This document shows, piece by piece, positions 32,851 to 40,916 of a stretch of 40,939 nt of DNA. The stretch spans positions 7,758 through 48,696 of the forward strand of contig NZ_KB902514.1 in assembly GCF_000379525.1 (NCBI RefSeq), given 5' to 3'. A program made the translations under genes and the position numbers. Under the pieces are notes generated by a model. It worked only from the letters and a program-made list of their open reading frames with translations. It was not told where the DNA came from and ran no database searches. Positions within the stretch are counted from its first letter, which is position 1; each line of letters begins with the position of its first letter. This DNA is from Lamprocystis purpurea DSM 4197 (lineage in GTDB: Bacteria > Pseudomonadota > Gammaproteobacteria > Chromatiales > Chromatiaceae).

Positions 32851-33291
32851 TCAGCAGGCCGCCAGGGCCCGGATGGCGTTTCGATTCGTCCATGAGCCGG
32901 TCAGGCGCGCCGCCCGCTCGGCTGACAGCCAGCGGTACTCCAGGTGTTCGAGCGGATTGAGCCGGATCATCCGGCGGGTTTCCAGCACCAGGGCGAACCA
33001 GTATTCCCGATTGAAGCAAACGTTGGGTGCGTAACGCGCCCGCCAGGCGCGCACGATGGGGAACAGGACCGAGTGTTTGAGATCGATCAGGGCGGAGCCG
33101 ACGCGCAGTCCGGTCTCTTCCCACACCTCGCGCAAGGCCGCGGAGCGGGGGCTCTCGCCCGGGGCCAGGCTGCCGGTCACCGACTGCCAGAACTGGCCGG
33201 GGTGGGTGCGGCGCAACATCAGGAACTCGCCGCCGCGCGTACAGATGACCACCAGCACCGACTGGGGACGCTTGTAGACGGCGGGGGTCAT
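32851..33291 (-). CDS. nudB: Dihydroneopterin triphosphate diphosphatase NudB
   Basis: A Nudix hydrolase of 146 residues from the chosen start (MTPAVYKRPQ). It removes pyrophosphate from dihydroneopterin triphosphate in folate synthesis. Seen: VYKRPQSVLVVI at the N-terminus, FWQSVTGSL, and the Nudix box GESPRSAALREVWEETGL with the REVWEE core. E. coli NudB is 150 residues and begins just before KRP. An ATG at 33399, directly after the aspS stop, has a fair ribosome site and would add 36 residues with no family match; both starts are possible, but the shorter has AGGAG at 9 bases. It follows aspS, as in enterobacteria. Confidence 0.88.
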   Translation of the reverse strand: MTPAVYKRPQSVLVVICTRGGEFLMLRRTHPGQFWQSVTGSLAPGESPRSAALREVWEETGLRVGSALIDLKHSVLFPIVRAWRARYAPNVCFNREYWFALVLETRRMIRLNPLEHLEYRWLSAERAARLTGSWTNRNAIRALAAC

Positions 33292-33402
33292 GGTGCTGAT
33301 CTCCTGCGGCGTGGTCGCTGTTTCGGCACTCACGTGCAGCGCCAATCCGGACGCGGCGGCACCGGCCGGTTGGTCATGATCGTCGGACGCGAGTGCCATT
33401 GC

Positions 33403-35193
33403 TCAAACCTCGGCGTCGGCCCGCGCCCGCAGCCGCAGACCCAACTCTTTGAGCTGGGCCTCGTCCACCGGGGAGGGGGCACTGGTGAGTAGGCAGGCGG
33501 CGGTCTGGGTCTTGGGGAAAGCCATGACATCGCGAATGGAGACGGCCCCGGTCATGAGCATCACCAACCGGTCCAGACCGAAAGCGATCCCCCCATGGGG
33601 CGGGGCGCCGAAGCGCAGCGCCTTGAGCAGGAAGCCGAAGCGATCCTCGGCCTGGGTCTCGCTGATATTCAGGAGCTTGAAGACCTGTCGCTGCACCGTA
33701 TCGCGATGGATACGGATGGAACCGCCGCCGATTTCGCTGCCGTTCAGGACCATATCGTAGGCGCGGGAGAGGCAGGCGCCGGGATCGGTCTCCAGCAGCG
33801 CGAGCTGCTCCTCCTTGGGGGCCGTGAAGGGATGATGCAGGGCCGCCCAGCGCTGGTTGGCGGCGTCGTGCTCGAACATGGGGAAGTCCACCACCCACAG
33901 CGGGCGCCATTGCCCCTCCAGCAGGCCGCGGTCATGGCCCAACCGGACGCGCAGTGCGCCCATAGACTCGTTGACCACGGTCGCCTTGTCGGCGCCGAAG
34001 AAGATCAGGTCGCCGTCCTGCGCCCCGGTGCGGGCCATGATCCCGTCGATCGCGGCGTCGGTCAGGTTCTTGACGATCGGCGACTGCAAGCCCTCGCGGC
34101 CCTTGGCGGACCAGTCGTTGACCTTGATGTAGGCCAGACCCTTGGCGCCGTAAATGCCGACAAACTTGGTGTACTCGTCGATTTCCTTGCGGGTCAGCTC
34201 CCCGCCCTTGGGCAGGCGCAGCGCGACCACACGGCCCGCCGGGTCCTGCGCCGGACCAGCAAACACCTTGAAGTCGACCCCGGCCATCAGGTCGCCCAAG
34301 TCGATCAATTCCAGGGGCACCCGCAAATCCGGCTTGTCGGAGCCGAAGCGGCTCATGGCCTCGTGGTAGGGCAGCCGCGGGAAGGGATTGGGCAACTCGG
34401 TGTCCAGCACCTCTTTGAACACCCGCCGGATCATCTCCTCCATGAGATTCATCAGCGCATCTTCGGTCATGAAGGAGACTTCGATGTCGAGCTGGGTGAA
34501 CTCGGGCTGACGATCCGCCCGCAAATCCTCGTCACGGAAGCAGCGCGCGACCTGATAATAGCGATCCATCCCCGACATCATCAGCAACTGCTTGAACAAT
34601 TGCGGCGACTGCGGCAGGGCGAAGAACTCGCCGGGGTGGGTCCGGCTGGGGACCAGGTAGTCGCGGGCGCCCTCGGGGGTGGATTTGGTCAGGATCGGGG
34701 TCTCGATATCCAGAAAGCCCTGGTCATCCAGGTAACCGCGCAGAATGCGCGTCACCCGACTGCGGGTGCGCAGGCGTTCCTGCATCTCGGGCCGTCGCAA
34801 GTCAAGATAACGGAAGCGCAGGCGCACTTCCTCCGAGGCGTCGGCCACATGGGTATCGAGCTGGATCGGCGGGGTCTCGGACGCGTTGAGGATCTCAAGC
34901 TCGGCGCCCAGGACCTCGATCTCGCCGCTCGGCAGATCGGGGTTGATGGTCCCCTCCGGGCGCGGCCGGACCCGGCCCTCGATCTTGAGGACATACTCGC
35001 TGCGGGCCTGCTCGGCGCGCTTGAAGACCTCCGCCCGGTCGGGATCGAGCACGACCTGAACCAGACCGTCACGATCACGCAGATCGATGAAGATGACCCC
35101 GCCGTGGTCGCGGCGCCGATGCACCCAACCGCACAGAATCACCGTCTGTCCGATATGGCCGCTGTTCAATTCCCCGCAGTAATGCGTGCGCAT
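33403..35193 (-). CDS. aspS: Aspartate--tRNA ligase
   Basis: A 596-residue class II bacterial-type AspRS, which charges tRNA-Asp. Seen: the N-terminal OB-fold anticodon-binding domain with [26 protein letters not shown], motif 2-like [20 protein letters not shown], an insertion domain in the middle, and motif 3 [15 protein letters not shown] near the C-terminus. Length matches bacterial AspRS. Whether it is discriminating or also charges tRNA-Asn was not determined. It is followed by nudB and preceded, after an inserted repeat element, by fmdB, which is a common order in gammaproteobacteria. Confidence 0.96.
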   Translation of the reverse strand: MRTHYCGELNSGHIGQTVILCGWVHRRRDHGGVIFIDLRDRDGLVQVVLDPDRAEVFKRAEQARSEYVLKIEGRVRPRPEGTINPDLPSGEIEVLGAELEILNASETPPIQLDTHVADASEEVRLRFRYLDLRRPEMQERLRTRSRVTRILRGYLDDQGFLDIETPILTKSTPEGARDYLVPSRTHPGEFFALPQSPQLFKQLLMMSGMDRYYQVARCFRDEDLRADRQPEFTQLDIEVSFMTEDALMNLMEEMIRRVFKEVLDTELPNPFPRLPYHEAMSRFGSDKPDLRVPLELIDLGDLMAGVDFKVFAGPAQDPAGRVVALRLPKGGELTRKEIDEYTKFVGIYGAKGLAYIKVNDWSAKGREGLQSPIVKNLTDAAIDGIMARTGAQDGDLIFFGADKATVVNESMGALRVRLGHDRGLLEGQWRPLWVVDFPMFEHDAANQRWAALHHPFTAPKEEQLALLETDPGACLSRAYDMVLNGSEIGGGSIRIHRDTVQRQVFKLLNISETQAEDRFGFLLKALRFGAPPHGGIAFGLDRLVMLMTGAVSIRDVMAFPKTQTAACLLTSAPSPVDEAQLKELGLRLRARADAEV

Positions 35194-35592
35194 GAGCCGA
35201 TCGCCCCGTTTGCAGAATCCGTAAATAACCGCCCAGAGCGCTCAGGAGTCGCCCGGATAAAACCGATCAGAATACTGACCCCAAACCGGCGGCGCAAGTT
35301 GCAATGTGCAGGTGCAGCAGTTCCAAATTTGGGTGGCGGCCGCCGGCGGCGAGGCTGACGGTGGATGCGCTGCGCTTATCCGCCCTACAAAACCGGCACC
35401 GCTGTAGGGTGGATAAGGCGCGCCGCTCGGTGTCAGGGACCCGGCACGGCGGTCGCGCGCGCCGCATCCACCAGGGGTCGCGCGATGCCGCCCAAATTTG
35501 GAATTGCTGGTGCAGGTGCGCCGGTCGCTGCCGACCCGGCGCGGGGGCTGCCGCACCGACGAACACCGCGGGAATCACGGATGGACCTGAGC
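35194..35592. other. 399-base gap between fmdB and aspS
   Basis: No gene is seen. Most of it is the nested inverted-repeat element at 35315-35509. In related genomes the two genes are usually close together, so the element is likely an insertion into the operon. Confidence 0.55.
35315..35509. repeat. Nested inverted-repeat element between fmdB and aspS
   Basis: Outer arms (35315-35337 and 35487-35509) are 23-bp inverted repeats with two mismatches, centred on the self-palindrome CCAAATTTGG. Inside are a second pair, GCGCTTATCCGCCCTAC (35373-35389) and its near reverse complement from 35404, and GGTGGATGC/GCATCCACC blocks. The inner arms resemble the GTAGGGTGGACAAG arms at 37840-37918, so it is built from modules shared with other loci. 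MITE-like in structure; no gene inside. Confidence 0.7.
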
Positions 35593-35946
35593 TCAGGCCG
35601 CGTCGGACTTCGCGGCAGGCTTCGGCGGCGTCGGCTTGCTGCCGCTGTCCGCCGGCTTAGGGGTATCCGACTTCGTCGTGTCCGGCTTCGTGGTGTCGGA
35701 CTTGGACGCCGCGCCCCCGCCGTCGGATTTTTCACTGTCGCCGTGCAGGTTCTTTTTCTTCTCACCCTGTTTGAAATCGGTTTCATACCAGCCGCTGCCC
35801 TTGAGTCGAAAGCCGGCGGCGGAAATCTGCTTCTTCAGGGTGGGCTGGCCGCAGGCCGGACAGTCGGTCAGGGGCGCGTCGGCAAGCTTCTGCATCTTTT
35901 CCAGGTCGTGGCCGCAGGCCGTGCAGCGATATTCGTAGATCGGCAT
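35593..35946 (-). CDS. FmdB family zinc ribbon protein
   Basis: A 117-residue FmdB-type protein. Seen: the N-terminal MPIYEYRCTACGHD, a zinc ribbon with C8/C11 and C29/C32, and the GSGWYETDF segment typical of the family. The last ~43 residues are a low-complexity, repeated Lys/Ser/Asp/Thr/Pro tail. FmdB proteins are small putative regulators of unclear function. The start at 35946 matches the family; longer starts are unsupported. It lies upstream of aspS, the usual partner gene. Confidence 0.88.
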   Translation of the reverse strand: MPIYEYRCTACGHDLEKMQKLADAPLTDCPACGQPTLKKQISAAGFRLKGSGWYETDFKQGEKKKNLHGDSEKSDGGGAASKSDTTKPDTTKSDTPKPADSGSKPTPPKPAAKSDAA

Positions 35947-36101
35947 CGAGAACTCCTTAAAATCACCGTAAAGATATGGGTGCGCTTTATAGGATTTGAG
36001 CGCGGAAATCAAACCCGGTCGTCCGCGGCCGGGGACCTTTGCACCGGCCGCGCCCTGGCGCGTCAAGGCGCCGCCGCGTGCATCACGACAGCGAGAAATC
36101 C

Positions 36102-36965
36102 ATGCCCGGAATCGGTCAAACCGCCTCCCGCTCGGTGCTCATCACCGGCTGCTCCAGCGGCATCGGTCACACCTGCGCCCACGGACTAGCCCGCCGCGGC
36201 TGGCGCGTCATCGCCTCGGCCCGCCGGGCCGCCGACGTGGCGCGACTGCGCGACGAGGGGCTGACGGCGCTTCAGCTCGATCTGGACGATCCGCATTCCA
36301 TCGAGCAGGCGGTGGAGCAGACCCTGGTCCACACCGGCGGGACCCTGGACGCGCTGTTCAATAATGGCGCCTACGGCCTGCCGGGCGCCGTCGAGGACCT
36401 GACCCGGACGGCCCTGCGCGCCCAGTTGGAGACCAACCTGCTCGGCTGGCATGACCTGACCTGCCGGGTTATCCCCATCATGCGCCGTCAGGGGCACGGA
36501 CGCATCGTCCAAAACAGCAGCATCCTCGGACTCATGCCCCTGCCCTACCGCGGCGCCTACGTGGCCAGCAAGTTCGCGCTGGAGGGGTTGACCGACACCC
36601 TGCGTCTGGAACTGGCCGGGAGCGGCATTCAGGTCTCACTGATCGAACCCGGCCCCATCCTCTCACGCTTTCGCGAGAACGCCCACCGGGCATTCAAGGC
36701 CCGGATCGACGCCGAGCACAGCGTCCATCGGGAAGCCTACCGCCGCGCCGAGACACGGCTGCTCAAGGAGGGTCCGGCCCAACCCTTCACCCTGCCGCCC
36801 GAGGCAGTCTTGAACAAGCTGATCCATGCCCTGGAGCACCGCCGCCCGCGGCCCCGCTACTACGTGACCTTCCCCACCCACCTGTTCGGGTTCCTGAAAC
36901 GGGTGTTGTCCAGCCGGGCGATGGATTGGGTGATTCTGCGGGTGTCGGGAGGCGGGACCCGATGA
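36102..36965 (+). CDS. Short-chain dehydrogenase/reductase (SDR)
   Basis: A 287-residue classical SDR oxidoreductase. Seen: the NAD(P)-binding TGCSSGIG (15-22), FNNGAYG (86-92) where classical enzymes have NNAG, Ser140, and Tyr153-x3-Lys157 (YVASK) of the active site. Arg residues after the first strand (ASARRAADV) favour NADP(H). Substrate unknown. The start at 36102 places the Rossmann loop at residue 15. No operon partner is evident; a repeat follows the stop. Confidence 0.9.
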   Translation: MPGIGQTASRSVLITGCSSGIGHTCAHGLARRGWRVIASARRAADVARLRDEGLTALQLDLDDPHSIEQAVEQTLVHTGGTLDALFNNGAYGLPGAVEDLTRTALRAQLETNLLGWHDLTCRVIPIMRRQGHGRIVQNSSILGLMPLPYRGAYVASKFALEGLTDTLRLELAGSGIQVSLIEPGPILSRFRENAHRAFKARIDAEHSVHREAYRRAETRLLKEGPAQPFTLPPEAVLNKLIHALEHRRPRPRYYVTFPTHLFGFLKRVLSSRAMDWVILRVSGGGTR

Positions 36966-36997
36966 TTGCGGGGTAATTGATGGCATAGCGTTCGCAC

Positions 36998-37068
36998 CTG
37001 ATATCCAGACAGACTTTCGTGTAGGGGCGGGTTTGAAACCCGCCCCTACGTCCGGTAATCACGTCCGA
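36998..37068 (+). repeat. 29-bp palindrome repeat family, copy 3
   Basis: Core palindrome at 37021-37049, flanked by CTGATATCCAGACAGAC and GTCCGGTAATCACGTCCGA. It lies between two converging genes (SDR and DUF1415) and could act as a structure at their 3' ends. Confidence 0.85.
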
Positions 37069-37091
37069 ATCACGCCAACACCGCAACACCG

Positions 37092-37634
37092 TCAAAAGCA
37101 GGCGTCCCGCAGCACTTTCATATAGATCAGCCCCTTGTCACGAGCGAACGCCACGTTTTTCTCCGGAATCGAGTCGGGATCGAGATCACTGGCCAACGCC
37201 TGGTCGATACTCTCTTCGCGGATCAGATGAAACATCGGATACAAGGACCGATTGGTATAGTTCGCCGGATCATCCACCGGCGCATCCCCAAAGCGGTAAT
37301 CCGGGTGAAAACCGGCAACCTGATAAACCCCGTCATAGTCTTGCGCAATCAACAGATCTTCCGCCATGGCGACCAGATCCAGATAATCGTCGAAATCGGG
37401 ATATGCATCGGGGAAGATCAGCAGCGTTGTCTCGATTTCCGGATGCTCATCCAGCCGTTGGCATTCCAGCAGCAAGTCCCGCAGGCAGGATTCCGCATCG
37501 GAGGAGTCGGTGACCTCATAATGGATACTGTCACCCTTGAATGGTTTCTTGGCGAAAGGACAAAAATAACATCCGATCACGACATCGGCGAGCCACTTTT
37601 TTGTCTGGGTTATGATGATAGTGGATTCGATCAC
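37092..37634 (-). CDS. DUF1415 family protein
   Basis: A 180-residue protein of the DUF1415 family, whose function is not known. Seen: WLADVVIGCYFCPFAKKPF near the N-terminus with a C22-x2-C25 pair, and the later VYQVAGFHPDYRFGDAPVDDPANYTNRSLYPMFHLIREESID stretch characteristic of the family. The start codon is GTG at 37634 and no ribosome site is clear. A fragment of the 85-bp-type element lies 35 bases upstream. Confidence 0.88.
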   Translation of the reverse strand: MIESTIIITQTKKWLADVVIGCYFCPFAKKPFKGDSIHYEVTDSSDAESCLRDLLLECQRLDEHPEIETTLLIFPDAYPDFDDYLDLVAMAEDLLIAQDYDGVYQVAGFHPDYRFGDAPVDDPANYTNRSLYPMFHLIREESIDQALASDLDPDSIPEKNVAFARDKGLIYMKVLRDACF

Positions 37635-37668
37635 GAAGATGAGGACACCCCGTTTTGTGTATTTCTAG

Positions 37669-37697
37669 ATTACGCATTTCGCGCTGGACGCGGTTTA
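37669..37697 (-). repeat. Terminal fragment of an 85-bp-type element
   Basis: The 29 bases are the reverse complement of 16288-16316 with one mismatch, including the TAAACCGCGTC end. The expected second terminus is not seen 85 bases away. Confidence 0.65.
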
Positions 37698-37817
37698 GAG
37701 AGATTTGATAAAACTCTATTTTTTTTCGGATTGCCGTGGTGCATCCGCTGGCTGACGAGGGGATATTTCACCGCTCGCCGCTGACCGGTATACACTGAGC
37801 TGGAGGATGGGTTTCGC

Positions 37818-37950
37818 GGCCTTGATCATCGTTCCGGCCGTAGGGTGGACAAGCGCTAGCGCAGTCCACCGAATCCCGCGCCGTCGCTGGTGGACTGCGC
37901 TGCGCTTGTCCACCCTACGATGTCCCGTGGGCGGAACCGTGATCAAGGCC
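37818..37950. repeat. Nested inverted-repeat element upstream of the ferredoxin gene
   Basis: Outer arms GGCCTTGATCATCGTTCCG (37818-37836) and its near reverse complement (37932-37950, two mismatches) enclose a second pair, GTAGGGTGGACAAGCG... (from 37840) and ...CGCTTGTCCACCCTAC (to 37918), of about 30 bp each. The outer arm recurs at 7854, 15987 and 40754, and the inner arm resembles 35373-35420 and part of 40788-40820. Confidence 0.75.
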
Positions 37951-38052
37951 GATTTCGCCGCGCGCTACCCATCCTACAGGAATCGACCCCGTTGAAGGGT
38001 CAGCGGTGAGTCCACCGGGCATCACCTGCCCACTGCCACGCCCGAGGGTCCC

Positions 38053-39252
38053 ATGGGCCATCTGTTGAGCACCAAGTCCTCCCTGGTTCCACTGATCGAC
38101 CGGCTGAACCGCTATCCCATCGGGCTGGTCGACAGCGCCAAACTGCGCGAAATCCTGACGCTGCTGTTCACCGAGCAGGAGGCTTTCGTCGCCTCCCGCT
38201 TCCCGCTGCACGAGGCGACCGCCCGCGAACTCGGTGACCTGACCGGGCTGCCCGCCGCGCAATTGCACGCGATCCTGGAATCGATGGCCGACAAGGGGCT
38301 GGTCATGGACCTGCCCTATGCCGACCAGACCTTCTACCTGCTGGTACCGGGGCTCATCGGCTTCATGGAGTTCACCTTCATGCGCCGCAAACCGACCCTG
38401 ACCGCGCCTGTCCCGGTGGCGGATCTGGCCCGGCTGATGTCCGACTATCTGCACGAGAATGGTCGCGCGGGACAACGCGGCGAGTTCTTCGGCAGCCCGA
38501 CGCAACTGACGCGCGCCCTGGTCTACCCCGAACACATCCCGGTCAGTTCACGCATCACCGCCTATGAGGACGCCCGGCGGATCATCGAGGAGGCCGACTA
38601 CCGTGCCGTCACGCTGTGCTACTGCCGCCACAAGAAGGAACACCAGAACCAGCCCTGCCGCAAGGGCGCCCCGGTGGAGGACATCTGCATGGTGCTGGGC
38701 GAGGGGGCGCGGTTCCTGGTGCGCCGGGGCTTTGCGCATGAACTGGACAAGGCCGCCATGCTCGCCACCCTGGAGCGCGCCCGCGCCCTGGGGCTGACGC
38801 ACGTCACCGACAACGTCCGCGAGCAGCCCTCCTTCATCTGCAACTGCTGCCGCTGCTGCTGCGAATTGATGGGCGGGGTCCAGGCCGGCTTCAGCGACGG
38901 CATCGCCAAGACGCCCTTCCTGGCGCAGGTGGATGAAACACGCTGCAACTACTGCGGCGCCTGTCTCAAGACCTGCAACGTGAAATGTATTGGGCTGGCC
39001 GCGGACGCCCGCACCCTGCCCAAGGACGCGCGCTATGCCGGGGTGGATACCAGCATCTGCCTGGGTTGCGGAGCCTGCATCGAAGCCTGCGAGCAAGGCG
39101 CGATCCACCTGATCCCGCGCCCCGACCCCAGGACCCCGCCCAAGAACCGCGGCCGGATGTTCGCCCGCATCCTGTGGGAGAAGGGACGGCTCTGGCCCTT
39201 TGTGGTCGATCGGTTGCACCAGCAGTGGCTGCGGCTGCGCGGTCGCAGCTGA
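38053..39252 (+). CDS. Cysteine-rich 4Fe-4S protein with a winged-helix-like N-terminus
   Basis: A 399-residue protein with four regions. Residues about 25-115 look like a winged helix (TARELGDLTGLPAAQLHAILESMADKGLV). Residues about 185-215 carry four cysteines (189, 191, 202, 212). A dense cluster, CxCCxCCC (263-270), follows. Residues 298-308 and 336-346 are two CxxCxxCxxxC motifs, so two 4Fe-4S clusters are expected, and more cofactor may sit in the Cys-rich centre. No membrane helix. It lies 179 bp upstream of hcp on the same strand. A role as an electron donor or redox sensor for Hcp is inferred. The start at 38053 has no clear ribosome site. Confidence 0.8.
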   Translation: MGHLLSTKSSLVPLIDRLNRYPIGLVDSAKLREILTLLFTEQEAFVASRFPLHEATARELGDLTGLPAAQLHAILESMADKGLVMDLPYADQTFYLLVPGLIGFMEFTFMRRKPTLTAPVPVADLARLMSDYLHENGRAGQRGEFFGSPTQLTRALVYPEHIPVSSRITAYEDARRIIEEADYRAVTLCYCRHKKEHQNQPCRKGAPVEDICMVLGEGARFLVRRGFAHELDKAAMLATLERARALGLTHVTDNVREQPSFICNCCRCCCELMGGVQAGFSDGIAKTPFLAQVDETRCNYCGACLKTCNVKCIGLAADARTLPKDARYAGVDTSICLGCGACIEACEQGAIHLIPRPDPRTPPKNRGRMFARILWEKGRLWPFVVDRLHQQWLRLRGRS

Positions 39253-39302
39253 TCATCTTGAGTCCGCCGCACGCGGACCGCTCCATCGCGGCACCGACCC
39301 GC

Positions 39303-39316
39303 TTGACCTGAGTCAA
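39303..39316 (+). promoter_or_regulatory. CRP/FNR-family (HcpR/DNR-type) operator upstream of hcp
   Basis: TTGAC-CTGA-GTCAA is a perfect dyad of the CRP/FNR-family form. Its centre (39309.5) is 41.5 bases upstream of a start predicted at 39351 from the -10 box at 39339-39344, the class II activator position. Dyads of this form are associated with HcpR/DNR-type nitrosative-stress regulators that control hcp genes. No regulator gene is in the window. Confidence 0.7.
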
Positions 39317-39338
39317 GGCTCATTGGTCCAGGCCCCCG

Positions 39339-39344
39339 GATACT
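39339..39344 (+). promoter_or_regulatory. Candidate -10 box of the hcp promoter
   Basis: GATACT, four of six matches to TATAAT. No -35 box is present at the matching distance, as expected for an activator-dependent promoter. It implies a leader of about 81 bases before the hcp ATG. Confidence 0.4.
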
Positions 39345-39431
39345 GCCGGCCCAGCGTCACCCGTTATCCACGGTTCGTTCCGCGGATCGCCGACGCACCT
39401 GTTCCTGAACCCACGCGATAGAAGAGAGTCC

Positions 39432-40724
39432 ATGCACTGCAACCAATGCGAACAGACCTTTCGGCAGACCGCCTGCGTCAACTCACCCGGCGTCTGCGGC
39501 AAGGACGCGGATGTCCAGTCACTCCAGGAGACCCTGCTCTACGGACTCAAGGGCATGGCCGCCTACGCCCACCACGCGCGGCGCCTGGGCAAAAGCGACG
39601 AGGCGGTCTCGGCCTTCATCGAGGAAGCCCTGTTCGCGACCATGACCAATGTGAACTTCGACATCGAATCCCTGCTGGAATTCTGTCTGAAGTGCGGTGA
39701 AATGAACCTGCGGGTGATGGAACTGCTCGACGCGGGCCATATCGAGAACTTCGGCAAGCCGGCACCGATCAAGGTCAAGGAGGGCACCCAGGCCGGCCCC
39801 GGCATCCTGGTCACCGGACACGACCTGATGGACCTATGGGACCTGCTGCAGCAGGTCGAGGGCACCGCCATCAAAGTCTACACCCATGGTGAGATGCTGC
39901 CGGCCCACATGTACCCCAAACTCGGCGGCCACCCAAACCTGGCCGGCCACTACGGCGGCGCCTGGCAGGATCAGAAGCGTGAATTCGCCGCCTTTCCGGG
40001 GCCGGTCTTGGGTACGACCAACTGTGTCCTGATCCCGCCCGAAAGCTATCGCGGACGGCTCTTCACCACCCGCACCACGGCCGTACCCAATGGTCAGCGC
40101 CTGGTCGACGGTGATTTCTCCGCGGTCATCGCCGCCGCACTGGAAGGCGCCCCCTGTGAGGAACAGATCGTCGGTGAGTCCACCATCGGCTTCCACCGCA
40201 CCGTGCTGCTGGACCGCGCCCAGACCATCGTCGATGCCGTGAAAGCGGGCCAGATCAGCCATTTCTTCGTCATCGGCGGCTGCGACGGGGCGGAGAAGGG
40301 GCGCAACTATTTCAGCGACTATGCCCAGGCGACTCCACCCGACTCATTCATCCTGACGCTCGGCTGCGGCAAGTACCGCATCCGCGACCACGACTACGGC
40401 GAGCACCTGGGTCTGCCGCGGCTGATGGACATGGGTCAATGCAACGACGCTTACGGCGCCATCGCGGTCGCCGTGGCTCTGGCCAAGGCGTTCGACTGCG
40501 GTGTCAACGACCTGCCGCTGACCCTGGTCATCAGTTGGTTCGAGCAGAAGGCCATCGCGGTCTTCCTGACCCTGCTGCACCTCGGCGTCAAGGGGATCAC
40601 CCTGGGCCCCAACCCGCCGGCCTTCATCACGCCCAACGTCTTCGCGATCCTGCAGGAGCGCTATGACCTGCGTCTGACCGGCAGCGACGCCCAGGCCGAT
40701 CTGCGCCTGGCCATGGCGGCCTGA
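39432..40724 (+). CDS. hcp: Hybrid cluster protein (Hcp), compact form
   Basis: A 430-residue Hcp, an NO reductase/hydroxylamine reductase-type redox protein acting in nitrosative stress. The N-terminal motif C3-x2-C6-x8-C15-x6-C22 binds a 4Fe-4S cluster in relatives. All expected ligands of the hybrid cluster are visible: His130, Glu154, Cys198, Cys284, Cys312, Cys337, Glu371 and Lys373. It is about 120 residues shorter than the ~550-residue Hcp of E. coli or Desulfovibrio; the missing part is between the N-terminal cluster and the main domain, as in class III (short) Hcp. No hcr reductase gene is adjacent; the upstream ferredoxin may take that role. Confidence 0.92.
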   Translation: MHCNQCEQTFRQTACVNSPGVCGKDADVQSLQETLLYGLKGMAAYAHHARRLGKSDEAVSAFIEEALFATMTNVNFDIESLLEFCLKCGEMNLRVMELLDAGHIENFGKPAPIKVKEGTQAGPGILVTGHDLMDLWDLLQQVEGTAIKVYTHGEMLPAHMYPKLGGHPNLAGHYGGAWQDQKREFAAFPGPVLGTTNCVLIPPESYRGRLFTTRTTAVPNGQRLVDGDFSAVIAAALEGAPCEEQIVGESTIGFHRTVLLDRAQTIVDAVKAGQISHFFVIGGCDGAEKGRNYFSDYAQATPPDSFILTLGCGKYRIRDHDYGEHLGLPRLMDMGQCNDAYGAIAVAVALAKAFDCGVNDLPLTLVISWFEQKAIAVFLTLLHLGVKGITLGPNPPAFITPNVFAILQERYDLRLTGSDAQADLRLAMAA

Positions 40725-40753
40725 AAGCCCCTTCCCGCCGCGATAGGACCGCG

Positions 40754-40820
40754 GGCCTTGAGCACGGTTCCGGTCACGGGGCATCGAATGGACAAGCGTA
40801 GCGCAGTCCACCAGCGGCGG
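40754..40820. repeat. Partial nested inverted-repeat element after hcp
   Basis: Starts GGCCTTGAGCACGGTTCCGG (40754-40773), like the outer arm of the element at 37818-37950, and continues into GGACAAGCGTAGCGCAGTCCACC, like its inner arm. The matching right half is not present before the window ends. Positions 40725-40939 hold no gene. Confidence 0.6.
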
Positions 40821-40902
40821 CGCAGAATTCGGTGGCCTAGCAGCCTGTCGGACTTTAGGCGATTTCCGAATAAGACGCTATCAAGAATCAAGCTCCGTAG
40901 GA

Positions 40903-40916
40903 GCCCGCTTGCGGGC
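40903..40916. other. Short GC hairpin near the window end
   Basis: GCCCGC-TT-GCGGGC (40903-40916) in the context GTAGGAGCCCGCTTGCGGGC resembles REP-type palindromes common in gammaproteobacteria. The upstream CTAGCAGCCTGTCGGACTTTA may be a remnant of a mobile element, but this is not established. Confidence 0.45.

Larger units (their letters stand above)
37635..38052. other. Repeat-containing gap upstream of the ferredoxin gene
   Basis: The 418 bases hold a terminal fragment of the 85-bp element (37669-37697) and the nested inverted-repeat element at 37818-37950. No gene is seen, and no strong promoter for the ferredoxin gene at 38053 was found. Confidence 0.55.

Noticed and set aside
33595-35358. 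A long open frame on the plus strand, antisense to aspS
   Set aside because: Same reason: aspS is unmistakable on the minus strand and the antisense product has no family features.
37992-38003. TTGAAGGGTCAG upstream of the ferredoxin gene as an FNR/HcpR site
   Set aside because: The half-sites are not a dyad at the right spacing (TTGA and TCAG are only 4 bases apart, and the second half does not match).
40839-40860. CTAGCAGCCTGTCGGACTTTA as an insertion sequence end
   Set aside because: It resembles motifs seen near mobile elements, but no matching inverted end or transposase is within the window, so it cannot be supported.
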